Part shown: positions 27,044 to 35,334 of the stretch, one piece after another
How positions within the stretch are numbered: position 1 is the stretch's first letter
How the letters are laid out: each line of letters begins with the position of its first letter
Assembly (NCBI RefSeq): GCF_001436755.1
Contig: NZ_AYZD01000027.1
Span: forward strand, 43,438-107,437
Source of the DNA: Liquorilactobacillus aquaticus DSM 21051
GTDB lineage: Bacteria > Bacillota > Bacilli > Lactobacillales > Lactobacillaceae
Direction: 5' to 3'
DNA: 64,000 bases
Translations under genes and position numbers: made by a program
Notes under the pieces: generated by a model
Database searches by the model: none
What the model saw: only the letters and a program-made list of their open reading frames with translations
Told to the model about the DNA's origin: nothing

Positions 27044-28360
27044 TTAAAGTTTGTATTCCCTTTCAGCTAACTTTTTCAAAGTCAGGTATTCGATAGCAAT
27101 TATCTTTTCCCAATCTGAAACCTTCAACCATTCATTTTCCTTATGTGCAATTCCTCGCTGTCCTGGGAAAGAAGGACCGAAGGCAACTATGTTGGGAAGG
27201 AAACGCGCATATGTGATGCCTGTAGTTGTCACGGGAGTTCCCTCCAATCCCGTGACATTCTCATAAATTTGTTGCATAACTTTGATCCCTGGTGCTTCTG
27301 GATTGTAGTAAAGTGGCGCAAATTCCTGATTGATCGTTAGCCGACCATTATTTGGCAATTGTGTTTTTAGTTGTTTTAATAGCTTCTCTTTAGTTAATTC
27401 AATTGGATAGCGAATAGAGAAATTAATTTTTAGTTGTTTGTCAGCGAGAGCAATTCCGTAAACACTGCATTGCAACTCCCCTGACTTTTCTCCTGTAAAA
27501 GCAATCTTCAATCCTTTTCCTTTTGAATCTTTAGTTGCTCTGTACAGCCACTCCATGATTGCTCCCAATTGTCCGGGTAAGTTTCGCTGATCTCGTGCCA
27601 TCTCTAGCAGAGCATTCTTCCCGAGATCGGGTGCATTACTAGGTGATTTCTCCCCGAGATACGTTTTTACTTCCCCCGATAGAAACTTAACAATAACCTT
27701 GTCTGGAATATAGCTTGGGGAAAACGCTCCTTCAATTTTTGACAATACTTTATCGCTGCTATCACTAATATCCGCAATCAAGGACATCCGAAGCATCCCT
27801 CTTTCAGCGTAAACGACTGGATATTTTCCATCTGGGGTAAAACCTGCTAATGGAGGATCTTCAACTAGATTATAGGTTTTCATATCCGAACTTCCAGACT
27901 CTTCATCTGTCCCAAAAATAATTCGAATACTTTGTTCAGGTCTAAACCCATCCTCTTTCAAGAGTGCCAAAGCAAATAGCGCTCCCATAATCGGTCCTTT
28001 GTTGTCCAGAACCCCTCGGCCATACATGTAATCTTTTTTTATAGTTAAGTCAAAGGGTGAAGTCTTCCAACCTTGCTTTGGAGCAGCTACCACATCTAAA
28101 TGCCCCAATGCCGCAACATAATTATCATTTTTCCCAGTCAACTCAGCCCAACCTACTTGATCATCCAACTGTTTGGTTTTGAGACCTAATTTGTGAGCAA
28201 TCACTAATGCTTGCTGCAATGCTTCTCGTGGTTGTTTGCCGAACGGTGCGCCTTTTGCTGGTTCTCCTTTAATGCTTGGAATCCTAATGATTTTAGCTAA
28301 GGATTCTTGATAAATTGGCATATTTTTTTTGATCTTGTTTTTTAATTCTTCTACTTTCAT
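27044..28360 (-). CDS. pepV: M20 family dipeptidase, PepV-like
   Basis: 438 residues. Zinc-site motifs of M20 dipeptidases are visible: ALGHLDVVAA (first ligand His and Asp), YGRGVLDNKGPIMG (bridging Asp), FGTDEESGSSDMKTY (catalytic and ligand Glu), FTPDGKYP, and the C-terminal GIAHKENEW (His ligand). Releases amino acids from dipeptides with broad specificity. Located 108 bp upstream of oppA on the same strand; oppA has its own promoter. Together with glycosylasparaginase and a sugar kinase it recalls the set linked to glyco-asparagine use in Lacticaseibacillus casei. Confidence 0.86.
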   Translation of the reverse strand: MKVEELKNKIKKNMPIYQESLAKIIRIPSIKGEPAKGAPFGKQPREALQQALVIAHKLGLKTKQLDDQVGWAELTGKNDNYVAALGHLDVVAAPKQGWKTSPFDLTIKKDYMYGRGVLDNKGPIMGALFALALLKEDGFRPEQSIRIIFGTDEESGSSDMKTYNLVEDPPLAGFTPDGKYPVVYAERGMLRMSLIADISDSSDKVLSKIEGAFSPSYIPDKVIVKFLSGEVKTYLGEKSPSNAPDLGKNALLEMARDQRNLPGQLGAIMEWLYRATKDSKGKGLKIAFTGEKSGELQCSVYGIALADKQLKINFSIRYPIELTKEKLLKQLKTQLPNNGRLTINQEFAPLYYNPEAPGIKVMQQIYENVTGLEGTPVTTTGITYARFLPNIVAFGPSFPGQRGIAHKENEWLKVSDWEKIIAIEYLTLKKLAEREYKL

Positions 28361-28790
28361 TTCTCAATATCACTCCATCCAGGATTATTATTAGACATTT
28401 TTAATATTATCACACATATTGTAATTTAAATGAGGTTTTTTTAATAAAAGTTCATTTAGACCATTTATTTTTCTATCTATAGTTATTTAATATCAAAATT
28501 TTTTTACCGAAAATAGAGACTCACCTATTTAAGAAAGTTACTTCAAACACTCAAAGAGACCTATTCTGCTCAAAATATTCAGAATAGATCTCTTTCATTT
28601 TATATACTTATAGCTGAATAAAACTTAACCATGTATATTATATTTCCAGCAAATGCGGTAATATTGCCTATGAAAAAAGTTCGTGCATTTGTTAAAAAAA
28701 TGTTTTCGCTAAAAACAACATCATCTAGTTGTCAATGGCGTTCAATTTTTGCATTCTTTTCGATCTGCTACATTCAAACCATGGTACCTC
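28361..28790. other. intergenic stretch with a strong hairpin
   Basis: AAAGAGACCTATTCTG (28553-28568) pairs with CAGAATAGATCTCTTT (28580-28595). It is followed by CATTTTATATA on the plus strand only. It separates the pepV control region from the small membrane-protein gene. An ORF at 28631 on the plus strand has no ribosome binding site and is mostly antisense. Confidence 0.55.
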
Positions 28791-29072
28791 TCACTTTTTA
28801 TACCGTGTTCTGTCTAAATAGAAACGTTCAACTTCAGAAACTAAATAACGCTGCCTTTCTAGAATTATCTTTTGCGCTATTTTCTTTTCATCTGAGTTCT
28901 CATCAGAAACACTTATCTGTCTAAGTTCATCATCAGACAAATTGTTTAAGCGCCTAAAGAGCTTTTTTGCTAAACGTTTTTTTATGATTTTTGTTCTAAA
29001 AAACATAAAATAAATTATAGCTGCCGCCAACACTAATATAAAGAGCAGGAGCATCAGAACCAACGTTTTCAT
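28791..29072 (-). CDS. small membrane protein, partner of the Mor-like regulator
   Basis: 93 residues: one N-terminal membrane anchor (TLVLMLLLFILVLAAAIIYFMFF), then a basic helical tail with heptad-like charge pattern (KKLFRRLNNLSDDELRQISV). Its ATG overlaps the stop of the upstream Mor-like gene by one base (TAATG), so the two are translationally coupled. I recognise no family. The pairing suggests a membrane component acting with, or regulated by, the DNA-binding protein. Confidence 0.7.
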   Translation of the reverse strand: MKTLVLMLLLFILVLAAAIIYFMFFRTKIIKKRLAKKLFRRLNNLSDDELRQISVSDENSDEKKIAQKIILERQRYLVSEVERFYLDRTRYKK

Positions 29073-29347
29073 TAAAGATCATCTCCTTGCTCGACTATAT
29101 CGTTTTTATGCCTGATTTCTTCTATCATTCTTCGTATACTACGTTCACTGTAGCCAGTCTCATGAACGAGTTGACCGATTGTTTTTTTATGAATATCCGT
29201 TTCCACCATACTCTTTACATATTCCCTTGAAATGAAACGCATTGGAAAATTAATTTTCATACCTGCAAAAGATTTCCATATCAATTTTGCGTCTTTCTCA
29301 CCAACCAGTTCAGCTAATTCTTGATAAACCCCGTTATATTTATCCAA
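29072..29347 (-). CDS. Mor-like transcription regulator
   Basis: About 91 residues from a TTG start at 29347, preferred because AAAAGGGGG lies 9 bp upstream; a GTG at 29395 is in frame but lacks a site. YQELAELVGEKDAKLIWKSF followed by INFPMRF and a C-terminal helix-turn-helix (IGQLVHETGYSERSIRRMIEEI) fits the Mor transcription activator family, phage-derived activators common in lactobacilli. Coupled to the downstream membrane gene. Target unknown. Confidence 0.7.
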   Translation of the reverse strand: MDKYNGVYQELAELVGEKDAKLIWKSFAGMKINFPMRFISREYVKSMVETDIHKKTIGQLVHETGYSERSIRRMIEEIRHKNDIVEQGDDL

Positions 29348-29465
29348 ATTCTTATACCCCCTTTTTAACCTGCATCCTAAATTTATAATAGCCACACCTA
29401 ACCGCCATTTCGCGTGGCATTGCCGTTATTTTTTTACGAAAATTTTTATCCTCCCTTGCTCAAAA

Positions 29466-29500
29466 AATAAAAAACACCGATGCCTGCTACATCAGTGTTT
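29466..29500 (-). terminator. rho-independent terminator
   Basis: AACACCGATG/CATCAGTGTT (29474-29499) with a long T-rich tail on the minus strand. Upstream on that strand lie the alr end and its own hairpin, so this is a second or orphan terminator. Confidence 0.6.
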
Positions 29501-29504
29501 AATC

Positions 29505-29755
29505 AAATAATATATATTTAAAAATTGGAATCAAACAATTCTAGCGTAAAACTCCCTAATGCTTATTTATTGTTTTGTCCCCACCTCTTAAAACAATAAA
29601 TTCTCTCAAAACCTGATGCTTGACCAGTCTATGAGACTTGTCTATTGAGCAAGTCATTTTTGAGAACATTTAGCTCTAATAGCTTTTTACTTTTTGATCA
29701 GCTGACCGGTTTCCTTACTGTTCAAACTTTTATTTGCCAAGTAGAGACGACACAA
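29505..29755. other. spacer, no gene recognised
   Basis: AT-rich with a few short repeats around 29610-29660; no ORF with translation signals. Confidence 0.35.
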
Positions 29756-29759
29756 AAAA

Positions 29760-29840
29760 GCTGATTCAAAACATAAGTTTTAAACCAGCCCTCTTATTTT
29801 TAACCTCACATTGTATAAATTAACATATTTCAATGCGAAA
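29760..29840 (-). repeat. terminator hairpin plus dispersed-repeat tail (family 2, copy 3)
   Basis: GCTGATTCAAAAC/GTTTTAAACCAGC (29760-29789), T run on the minus strand; tail 29811-29840 resembles the tails at 13848 and 41001. Terminates alr. Confidence 0.6.
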
Positions 29841-29882
29841 CCTAGTTTACGGTTAAGGACAACTTCTTAGAGTCTCGCATCG

Positions 29883-31028
29883 CTACAAGAACTCTGAACT
29901 CTCCTCGTATATTCTCGGAACACGTGGACCTAACCTAGTTACAACCTCACATTGAGCTGTCTTAGCATATTTTGCAATAGCTTGGACTGTAATCTTCTTG
30001 TCCCCATCACTTCCAATAAGTACAACTGGAGTATTAACATCATATTTGTGAGGCAACCTGACCATGAATTGATCCATACAGATTCTGCCAACAATTTCAC
30101 AGAATTGATTATCTATCAAAACGTGAAATCCCTGCAGACAACGTGGATATCCATCGGCATATCCAATGGGAAGTGTTCCGATCCACTCATCTTTTTTGGC
30201 AGTATAAGTAGCTCCATAACTAATAGATTTGCCGGCACTCAGATATTTAACAAATGAAAGCTTAGTCGTTAATCTTAAGGCAGGCTCTAGTGTATAGGGA
30301 AGCTCTAATTCTCCGTCTGATGGATCTAAGCCATAAATTCCCATACCCAAACGAATCATATTGCCATTACATTCTGCATGAAACAACGAAGTTGCAGTAT
30401 TTGACACATGAATATATTTGGGATGTAAAGTCAGAACCTGCATAAACTGATGCCATCTTTTACACTGTTCATCAAAATACGTTTGTTTTAAACCATCAGC
30501 GGTAGCAAAATGTGTAAAAACACCAGAGAAATCAAACTTTTTAGTATGCAATCTAATATAATTCTCTGCATTCTTAAATTCCGCTGGACTTTGAAAACCT
30601 ATCCGTCCCATACCTGTGTCTAGTGCTAAATGAATTTTTAATTTTTCGGCCTCTAAATAAGGCTCTGCCATTTTAAGCCATTCAATATCTCCAACAGCCA
30701 ACGAAATATCCAAAGAACTAGCCAATGCTGCCCATCTAGCATCAACAATTCCCAGTACAAGCACAGGGGCTGCAATTCCATTGTTGCGCAATATTAAAGC
30801 TTCATCCAAAGTAGCAACACAAAAACCCTGTACACCTGCTTTTAAACAAACATGAGCAACTTCAAGCATCCCATATCCGTATGCATTTGCCTTAACAACA
30901 GCAAACACTTTTGTATCTGAATCAATTGTTTCAATTTCTTTATGAACATTATGGTAGATTGCTTCTAAACTGATGTGAGCGGCCGTTGGTCGATGCGCTG
31001 ATAACATTTGTGGTTTTCTTAGTAACAT
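29883..31028 (-). CDS. alr: alanine racemase
   Basis: 381 residues; PLP-dependent interconversion of L- and D-alanine for peptidoglycan. The PLP lysine is in FAVVKANAYGYG near residue 46 and the catalytic tyrosine in SISYGATYTA; TLPIGYADGYPR is also characteristic. The ATG at 31028 is preferred (GGAGAGTGA upstream); an earlier in-frame ATG at 31046 lies only a few bases past a TATAAT and has no site. It is downstream of an amino-acid permease and may form an Ala/D-Ala supply unit with it. May be a second alr copy. Confidence 0.9.
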   Translation of the reverse strand: MLLRKPQMLSAHRPTAAHISLEAIYHNVHKEIETIDSDTKVFAVVKANAYGYGMLEVAHVCLKAGVQGFCVATLDEALILRNNGIAAPVLVLGIVDARWAALASSLDISLAVGDIEWLKMAEPYLEAEKLKIHLALDTGMGRIGFQSPAEFKNAENYIRLHTKKFDFSGVFTHFATADGLKQTYFDEQCKRWHQFMQVLTLHPKYIHVSNTATSLFHAECNGNMIRLGMGIYGLDPSDGELELPYTLEPALRLTTKLSFVKYLSAGKSISYGATYTAKKDEWIGTLPIGYADGYPRCLQGFHVLIDNQFCEIVGRICMDQFMVRLPHKYDVNTPVVLIGSDGDKKITVQAIAKYAKTAQCEVVTRLGPRVPRIYEESSEFL

Positions 31029-31171
31029 AAACAGCTCACTCTCCATCCAATTATAGTGAAAATTACCTATTTTAAATGAATCAGCAGCAAATATTTTAAC
31101 AAAAGTCCTCTAAAATCATTCTTTATTAAACACTTAAAAATTATAGGCGTCCGATAGAAAGTTCAAATTTT

Positions 31172-32566
31172 TTACTCAGCTTGTTCATGCGAAACAGCTG
31201 TTTTCTCATGGAAGTACATTACTCCTCCAAAACCGACCGTCCAAATAATCGCACCAATTGCACCGATAATATCTTCAGGGATAAAGAATAAACTTATAAA
31301 AATAACTAAGAAGAAAGCGATTGTTAAAGGACTGGTAAATCTGTACCCAGGCATTTTAAAACCATTCGGTAAATAATCGTTTGATTCTCTGTACTTGCGA
31401 TGTGCTAGCATTGCTAAAGTATAGACAATAATATACATATCACTAGAAACACCTGTTACTATTGTAAAAATAGACGTAGTCGCACTAGTTAAACTCATAA
31501 TTGGTGTAATTAAAACTAAGGCCGCAGAGAGCAGAATCGCTGGTGCCGGAACACCGCTTTTTGAAATTTTGGCAAAATTTCTAGCCATAAAACTATCCTT
31601 AGGAACTTCGGTTGCAAGTTGATAGAAATGACGTCCGGCAGAAAAGATACAGCTATTAAGTGATGATGCAGCTGAAGTCAAAACCACAAAGTTGATAACC
31701 GCTGCTGCTGCAGGGAAGCCAGCCAACTTAAACACCTGAACAAACGGACTGCTGTCTGCAGATAATGATGTCCATGGAATAATACCCATAATAACAATTA
31801 ACGCCCCTATGTAAAACAAGAGGATTCGCAATAAGGTTTCGTTAACAGCTTTTTTAATAATAACATGTGGGTTTTTAGCCTCACCGATTGTGATACTGAC
31901 AAATTCAATTCCTTGAAAGGCGAAAAAGACCATTGGGAAAGCAGAAATGAAGTTAAAAGCGCCGTGTGGGAATAAGGTATAATTATGAAAAATATTTCCA
32001 ACAGAAGCGTGACCTAATGGAGTCGCAGAATGACTGAACATCATAAAAACACCTGTCACAATTAGAGCAATAATAGCAATGATTTTAATCATAGCGAACC
32101 AAAATTCCGCTTCTCCGAACAGCCGTGCCGCAATTAAGTTAACGCCCGCTAATACACCTAAAAATATCAGTTCGACTATCCACGAAGGTATATTTGGAAA
32201 CCAGAATTTCACATAAGTTGCCGTTGCTGTTAACTCAGCCATACAAACAAAGACTAAACCTATCCAGTAAGTCCAGCCTGTGAAGTGACCAACGGCCGGT
32301 CCCAGATAACGCGAAATAAATGAAACAAAAGTATGCTGGGATGGATCAGAATAAAACATTTCACCGATTGCTCTCATCATAAAGAAGAAAAACAATCCTA
32401 AGGCCAAATAAACTAACATAACTGAGGGACCTGTTTTTGAAATAGTACTTCCTGCTCCTAAGAACAGCCCAGTTCCAATCGTGCCTCCAATAGCAATCAT
32501 TTGAACATGACGGTTACTTAACGCTCGTATTGTACCATCTTGATTGGTTGTGTTTTTTTCTTTCAT
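31172..32566 (-). CDS. APC-family amino-acid permease, CycA-like
   Basis: 464 residues, 12 membrane segments. N-terminal RALSNRHVQMIAIGGTIGTGLFLGAG is the AAT-subfamily signature; the closest recognised pattern is D-serine/D-alanine/glycine permease CycA. EGEMFYSDP-like IGEMFYSDPSQHTFVSF also fits. It lies directly upstream of alr on the same strand (126-bp gap). That pairing supports Ala/D-Ala/Gly as substrate. GGAGGGAGA precedes the ATG. A 10-bp inverted repeat lies in the promoter region. Confidence 0.82.
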   Translation of the reverse strand: MKEKNTTNQDGTIRALSNRHVQMIAIGGTIGTGLFLGAGSTISKTGPSVMLVYLALGLFFFFMMRAIGEMFYSDPSQHTFVSFISRYLGPAVGHFTGWTYWIGLVFVCMAELTATATYVKFWFPNIPSWIVELIFLGVLAGVNLIAARLFGEAEFWFAMIKIIAIIALIVTGVFMMFSHSATPLGHASVGNIFHNYTLFPHGAFNFISAFPMVFFAFQGIEFVSITIGEAKNPHVIIKKAVNETLLRILLFYIGALIVIMGIIPWTSLSADSSPFVQVFKLAGFPAAAAVINFVVLTSAASSLNSCIFSAGRHFYQLATEVPKDSFMARNFAKISKSGVPAPAILLSAALVLITPIMSLTSATTSIFTIVTGVSSDMYIIVYTLAMLAHRKYRESNDYLPNGFKMPGYRFTSPLTIAFFLVIFISLFFIPEDIIGAIGAIIWTVGFGGVMYFHEKTAVSHEQAE

Positions 32567-32598
32567 AAAAAAGATCTCCCTCCGAATGAGAATGCCCC

Positions 32599-32628
32599 AA
32601 GATATTACTAATCAATTTGTAATATCTT
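32599..32628. promoter_or_regulatory. inverted repeat in the cycA-like promoter region
   Basis: AAGATATTAC (32599-32608) and GTAATATCTT (32619-32628), perfect 10-bp arms 10 bp apart, just upstream of the ribosome binding site and next to a TTGACT at about 32630. Likely a repressor operator. Confidence 0.5.
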
Positions 32629-32930
32629 TAGTCAAGTATACCACTTTTTAATTTGCATGTTACTTTTTATAACATTAATTTAAAAAGATTTATATCAAAA
32701 ACATAATCCCTTCAAATTTTATTTTTTGAAAGTTTATCGTTGATATTCTTTCAAAAATTAATAAATTATTTTTTATTTATTGATATGCACACATATACCC
32801 TCTCAGTTTTATTGAATGCTCTCCTTCAGAAATGCTATGCATAATTAAATTGCTTTCCTCAGAAATGAGGCTTTCAAAGTACCTTTAATCTCTCCTTAAA
32901 TCACAGTAATTATGAACAGGTAACATCTAA
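32629..32930. other. AT-rich spacer, nothing recognised
   Basis: Between the permease control region and the gpmA-type terminator unit; no gene seen. Confidence 0.35.
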
Positions 32931-32974
32931 CAAATAAAGTTCAGCCCCCCTCAAAGGATGCTGAACTTTATTTG
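32931..32974 (-). terminator. terminator hairpin of gpmA-type unit F
   Basis: Perfect 15-bp stem CAAATAAAGTTCAGC (32931-32945) with GCTGAACTTTATTTG (32960-32974). It sits 18 bp past the gpmA-like stop codon, downstream of the amino-acid transporter gene. Confidence 0.75.
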
Positions 32975-32991
32975 TTTTATTCCATTTGCCC

Positions 32992-33036
32992 TTAAAATAT
33001 TTCTTTACTAACAACGTTCACCTTGGCATCTAAACT
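32992..33036 (-). pseudogene. gpmA 3'-end fragment (copy F)
   Basis: Minus strand reads YWSLDAKVNVVSKEIF-stop, matching the C-terminus of phosphoglycerate mutase GpmA as preserved in copy B ([21 protein letters not shown]). About 15 codons, followed by a hairpin. Same orientation as five other copies. Confidence 0.65.
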
Positions 33037-33137
33037 CCAATACAACTCACTTTTCCAGGTTTAACACTACTCCTAATGATTTTAATGGCCTCATTTTATC
33101 AAACTGTTTGCTTAGATCTTTTATTTTGACAACTTTT

Positions 33138-34595
33138 TTATTCACGGGAACGTATTTTTTTCTCATAGTGATTCAGAATTCTAGTCAGAATAAAGGTAAT
33201 TACAAAATACAGAAGCATTGTAACAAAAATTGGCATTATTCCACGATAGGTATTTGCACGCACCAAGTTAGATTGATAAATCAAGTCAGTAACCCCAATG
33301 ATTGAAACAATTGAACTTTCTTTTACTAAAGAAATGAATTCATTTCCCAAAGCTGGCCAAATATTCTTAAATGCTTGCGGAAGAACCACAAACCTCATTC
33401 GATCACGACGAGACAATCCTAGACTTGCTGCAGCTTCGTATTGACCCACAGCAACTGAATCAATCCCTCCTCGAATAATCTCAGCAACATATGCTCCACT
33501 ATTTAATGAGATCGCAATAATACCTGATAATAACGCTGAAATATTGATTATCGAACCAATCCCAAAATAAACAAACATTACTTGCACCATCAATGGTGTT
33601 CCTCGTACAAATTCGACATAGCAAAGCGAAATCGCATGAAACAGCTTCATCTTAGTAAATCTCATCAATGCTAAAGTAATCCCCAACAGGACACCAAAAA
33701 TCGAAGAAACAATTGAAATAAATAAGGTATATTTTACCCCTTTAGCAAAATAGTCTGAATAATTCCACATTGAAGTATTGACTGTGTTAAGCTTCATATC
33801 CTTACCCGCATTTTTCAAATATCCATCAATTTTGTTGCCTTTTTTTATTTTTTTAATTGATTTATTAACAGCTGCTTCAAGTGCAAAAGAATTCTTTTTA
33901 AATGCAACTGCTGCACCTACTTGATTTTTATCAAGTTTATATGTAGCCGGCACAATCGCCAAACCGTTATCATTAGAAGCATATGCTTTAGCAACCGGCT
34001 TCTCTACGCCAACTGCTTCAAGTTTGTGAATCTTCAATGCTAGTATCAAATCTGGGGTCTTGTCCATACCTTTAACAGTAGTATTAGCTAGATTGGCTTT
34101 GGCTAAATTATATTGCAATGAACCCGTTTGAGCCCCAACCAATTTTCCTTGAAGAGACTTCTGATTTGGAAACTTTGAACTATCCGACTTATTAATCAGA
34201 AAAGATTGCCCACCTAAATAATAAATATCTGAGAAATCAACACTTTGACGTCTTTCATTAGTTGGGTTAATTCCGCCGATCGCCATATCAGCTTTACCCG
34301 TTTCAATTGCAACTAGAAGCGAATCAAATTTCATACTTTTAACAACTAGTTTCACGTGTAAATCTTTGGCGATTTGCTTAGCAACATCAATATCCATCCC
34401 AGCTATCCTATTTTCACCATGCTTATTAACTTGAAACTCATAAGGCGGATAATCCGGACTGGTAGCAACTACTATTTTACCGCTTTGTTTTATTTTCTCT
34501 AATGAATTGTCTGCAGCCTGAACGTGTAAAGTACTCAAGCTCCAAAAAGTTGCAAAACCCAGTAACAGCATCAAAAATTTTATGAATTTTTTCAT
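33138..34595 (-). CDS. amino-acid ABC transporter, fused substrate-binding protein and permease (GlnP type)
   Basis: 485 residues. Signal peptide (MKKFIKFLMLLLGFATFWSL...), then an SBP family 3 domain (~30-260; VVATSPDYPPYEF, GMDIDVAKQIAKDL, DMAIGGINPT) and a HisM-type permease (~270-485; EFVRGTPLMVQVMFVYFGIG, EAAASLGLSRRDRMRFVVLPQA). The start at 34595 follows GGAGAGG. The pattern matches glutamine/polar amino-acid GlnP fusions, which pair with a GlnQ ATPase; none is adjacent, so the ATPase is elsewhere. Followed by gpmA fragment F and a terminator. Confidence 0.87.
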   Translation of the reverse strand: MKKFIKFLMLLLGFATFWSLSTLHVQAADNSLEKIKQSGKIVVATSPDYPPYEFQVNKHGENRIAGMDIDVAKQIAKDLHVKLVVKSMKFDSLLVAIETGKADMAIGGINPTNERRQSVDFSDIYYLGGQSFLINKSDSSKFPNQKSLQGKLVGAQTGSLQYNLAKANLANTTVKGMDKTPDLILALKIHKLEAVGVEKPVAKAYASNDNGLAIVPATYKLDKNQVGAAVAFKKNSFALEAAVNKSIKKIKKGNKIDGYLKNAGKDMKLNTVNTSMWNYSDYFAKGVKYTLFISIVSSIFGVLLGITLALMRFTKMKLFHAISLCYVEFVRGTPLMVQVMFVYFGIGSIINISALLSGIIAISLNSGAYVAEIIRGGIDSVAVGQYEAAASLGLSRRDRMRFVVLPQAFKNIWPALGNEFISLVKESSIVSIIGVTDLIYQSNLVRANTYRGIMPIFVTMLLYFVITFILTRILNHYEKKIRSRE

Positions 34596-35189
34596 TTTAA
34601 CCCTCTCCATTCCCCAAACAGATTCTCAATAATTAACCATTTAATACCTTACATCAATATTTATAAATATGCAATATTTTTTGGTAATTAATAATTTTTA
34701 TGCATTTTAAATTATTGAATTACTTTTTCACAAGATCAAAATCAACTTCCAGCAGTATCGTCTGCTACTCCACATAACAATGATCTCCAACTTTATATTA
34801 TATTAATAAGCATTGCTGCAACAACTCTAAAAAACAAATCCGAGACTTCAACTTCACTAATTTTCAAATAAAAAGTAATCTTCATTTTAATTTCACTGGC
34901 ATGCATTTTTTTATGCTCCAATGAATGAAATATACATTTACAGTTGTACTTCAACTGCAATTTTTCTACCCCCTTCGGCGATTCCAGCATTTTAATGAGT
35001 GAATAGTTCTCCCAACTTGCGTAAAAGTTATTGCGTTGCTGTTGCTTTACAAGGATTCTGAGCGTACCTTTTTACTTTAATTACGAATGTCAATGTAAAA
35101 ATAAAAAAATCCGGGTAAAGGACGATAAATCCTATTCAATCTTATATTTTTCCAAAACGTTTATATATTCAGCAAAAAAACGCATAAAA
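34596..35189. other. AT-rich intergenic region, no supported gene
   Basis: Contains the transporter control region. A 65-codon minus-strand ORF at 34793-34990 has neither a ribosome binding site nor a recognisable domain. Confidence 0.4.
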
Positions 35190-35222
35190 AGACCCAGCTT
35201 CCACATAGTGAAAACTGGGCCT
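35190..35222 (-). terminator. terminator hairpin of gpmA-type unit E
   Basis: GACCCAGCTTCCAC/GTGAAAACTGGGCC with G-U pairs; T run on the minus strand. Confidence 0.65.
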
Positions 35223-35239
35223 AATATAGCCTATCTGTT

Positions 35240-35290
35240 GACTTTAAAGTTTTTTTAACAACGTTCAACTTGTCATTCACATTCAGTTGT
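35240..35290 (-). pseudogene. gpmA 3'-end fragment (copy E)
   Basis: Minus strand encodes NDKLNVVKK then a 5-base deletion relative to the intact end (KKEKL-stop). Short fragment behind the OYE-type gene. Confidence 0.65.
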
Positions 35291-35334
35291 CCATGTTGAA
35301 AAAAATTAACTTCACTACATCTATCAAAATTTTG

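Noticed and set aside
28631..28924. 97-codon plus-strand ORF
   Set aside because: No ribosome binding site at either in-frame ATG and the 3' half is antisense to the better-supported small membrane-protein gene.
34793..34990. 65-codon minus-strand ORF
   Set aside because: No translation signal, no recognisable domain, in AT-rich spacer.
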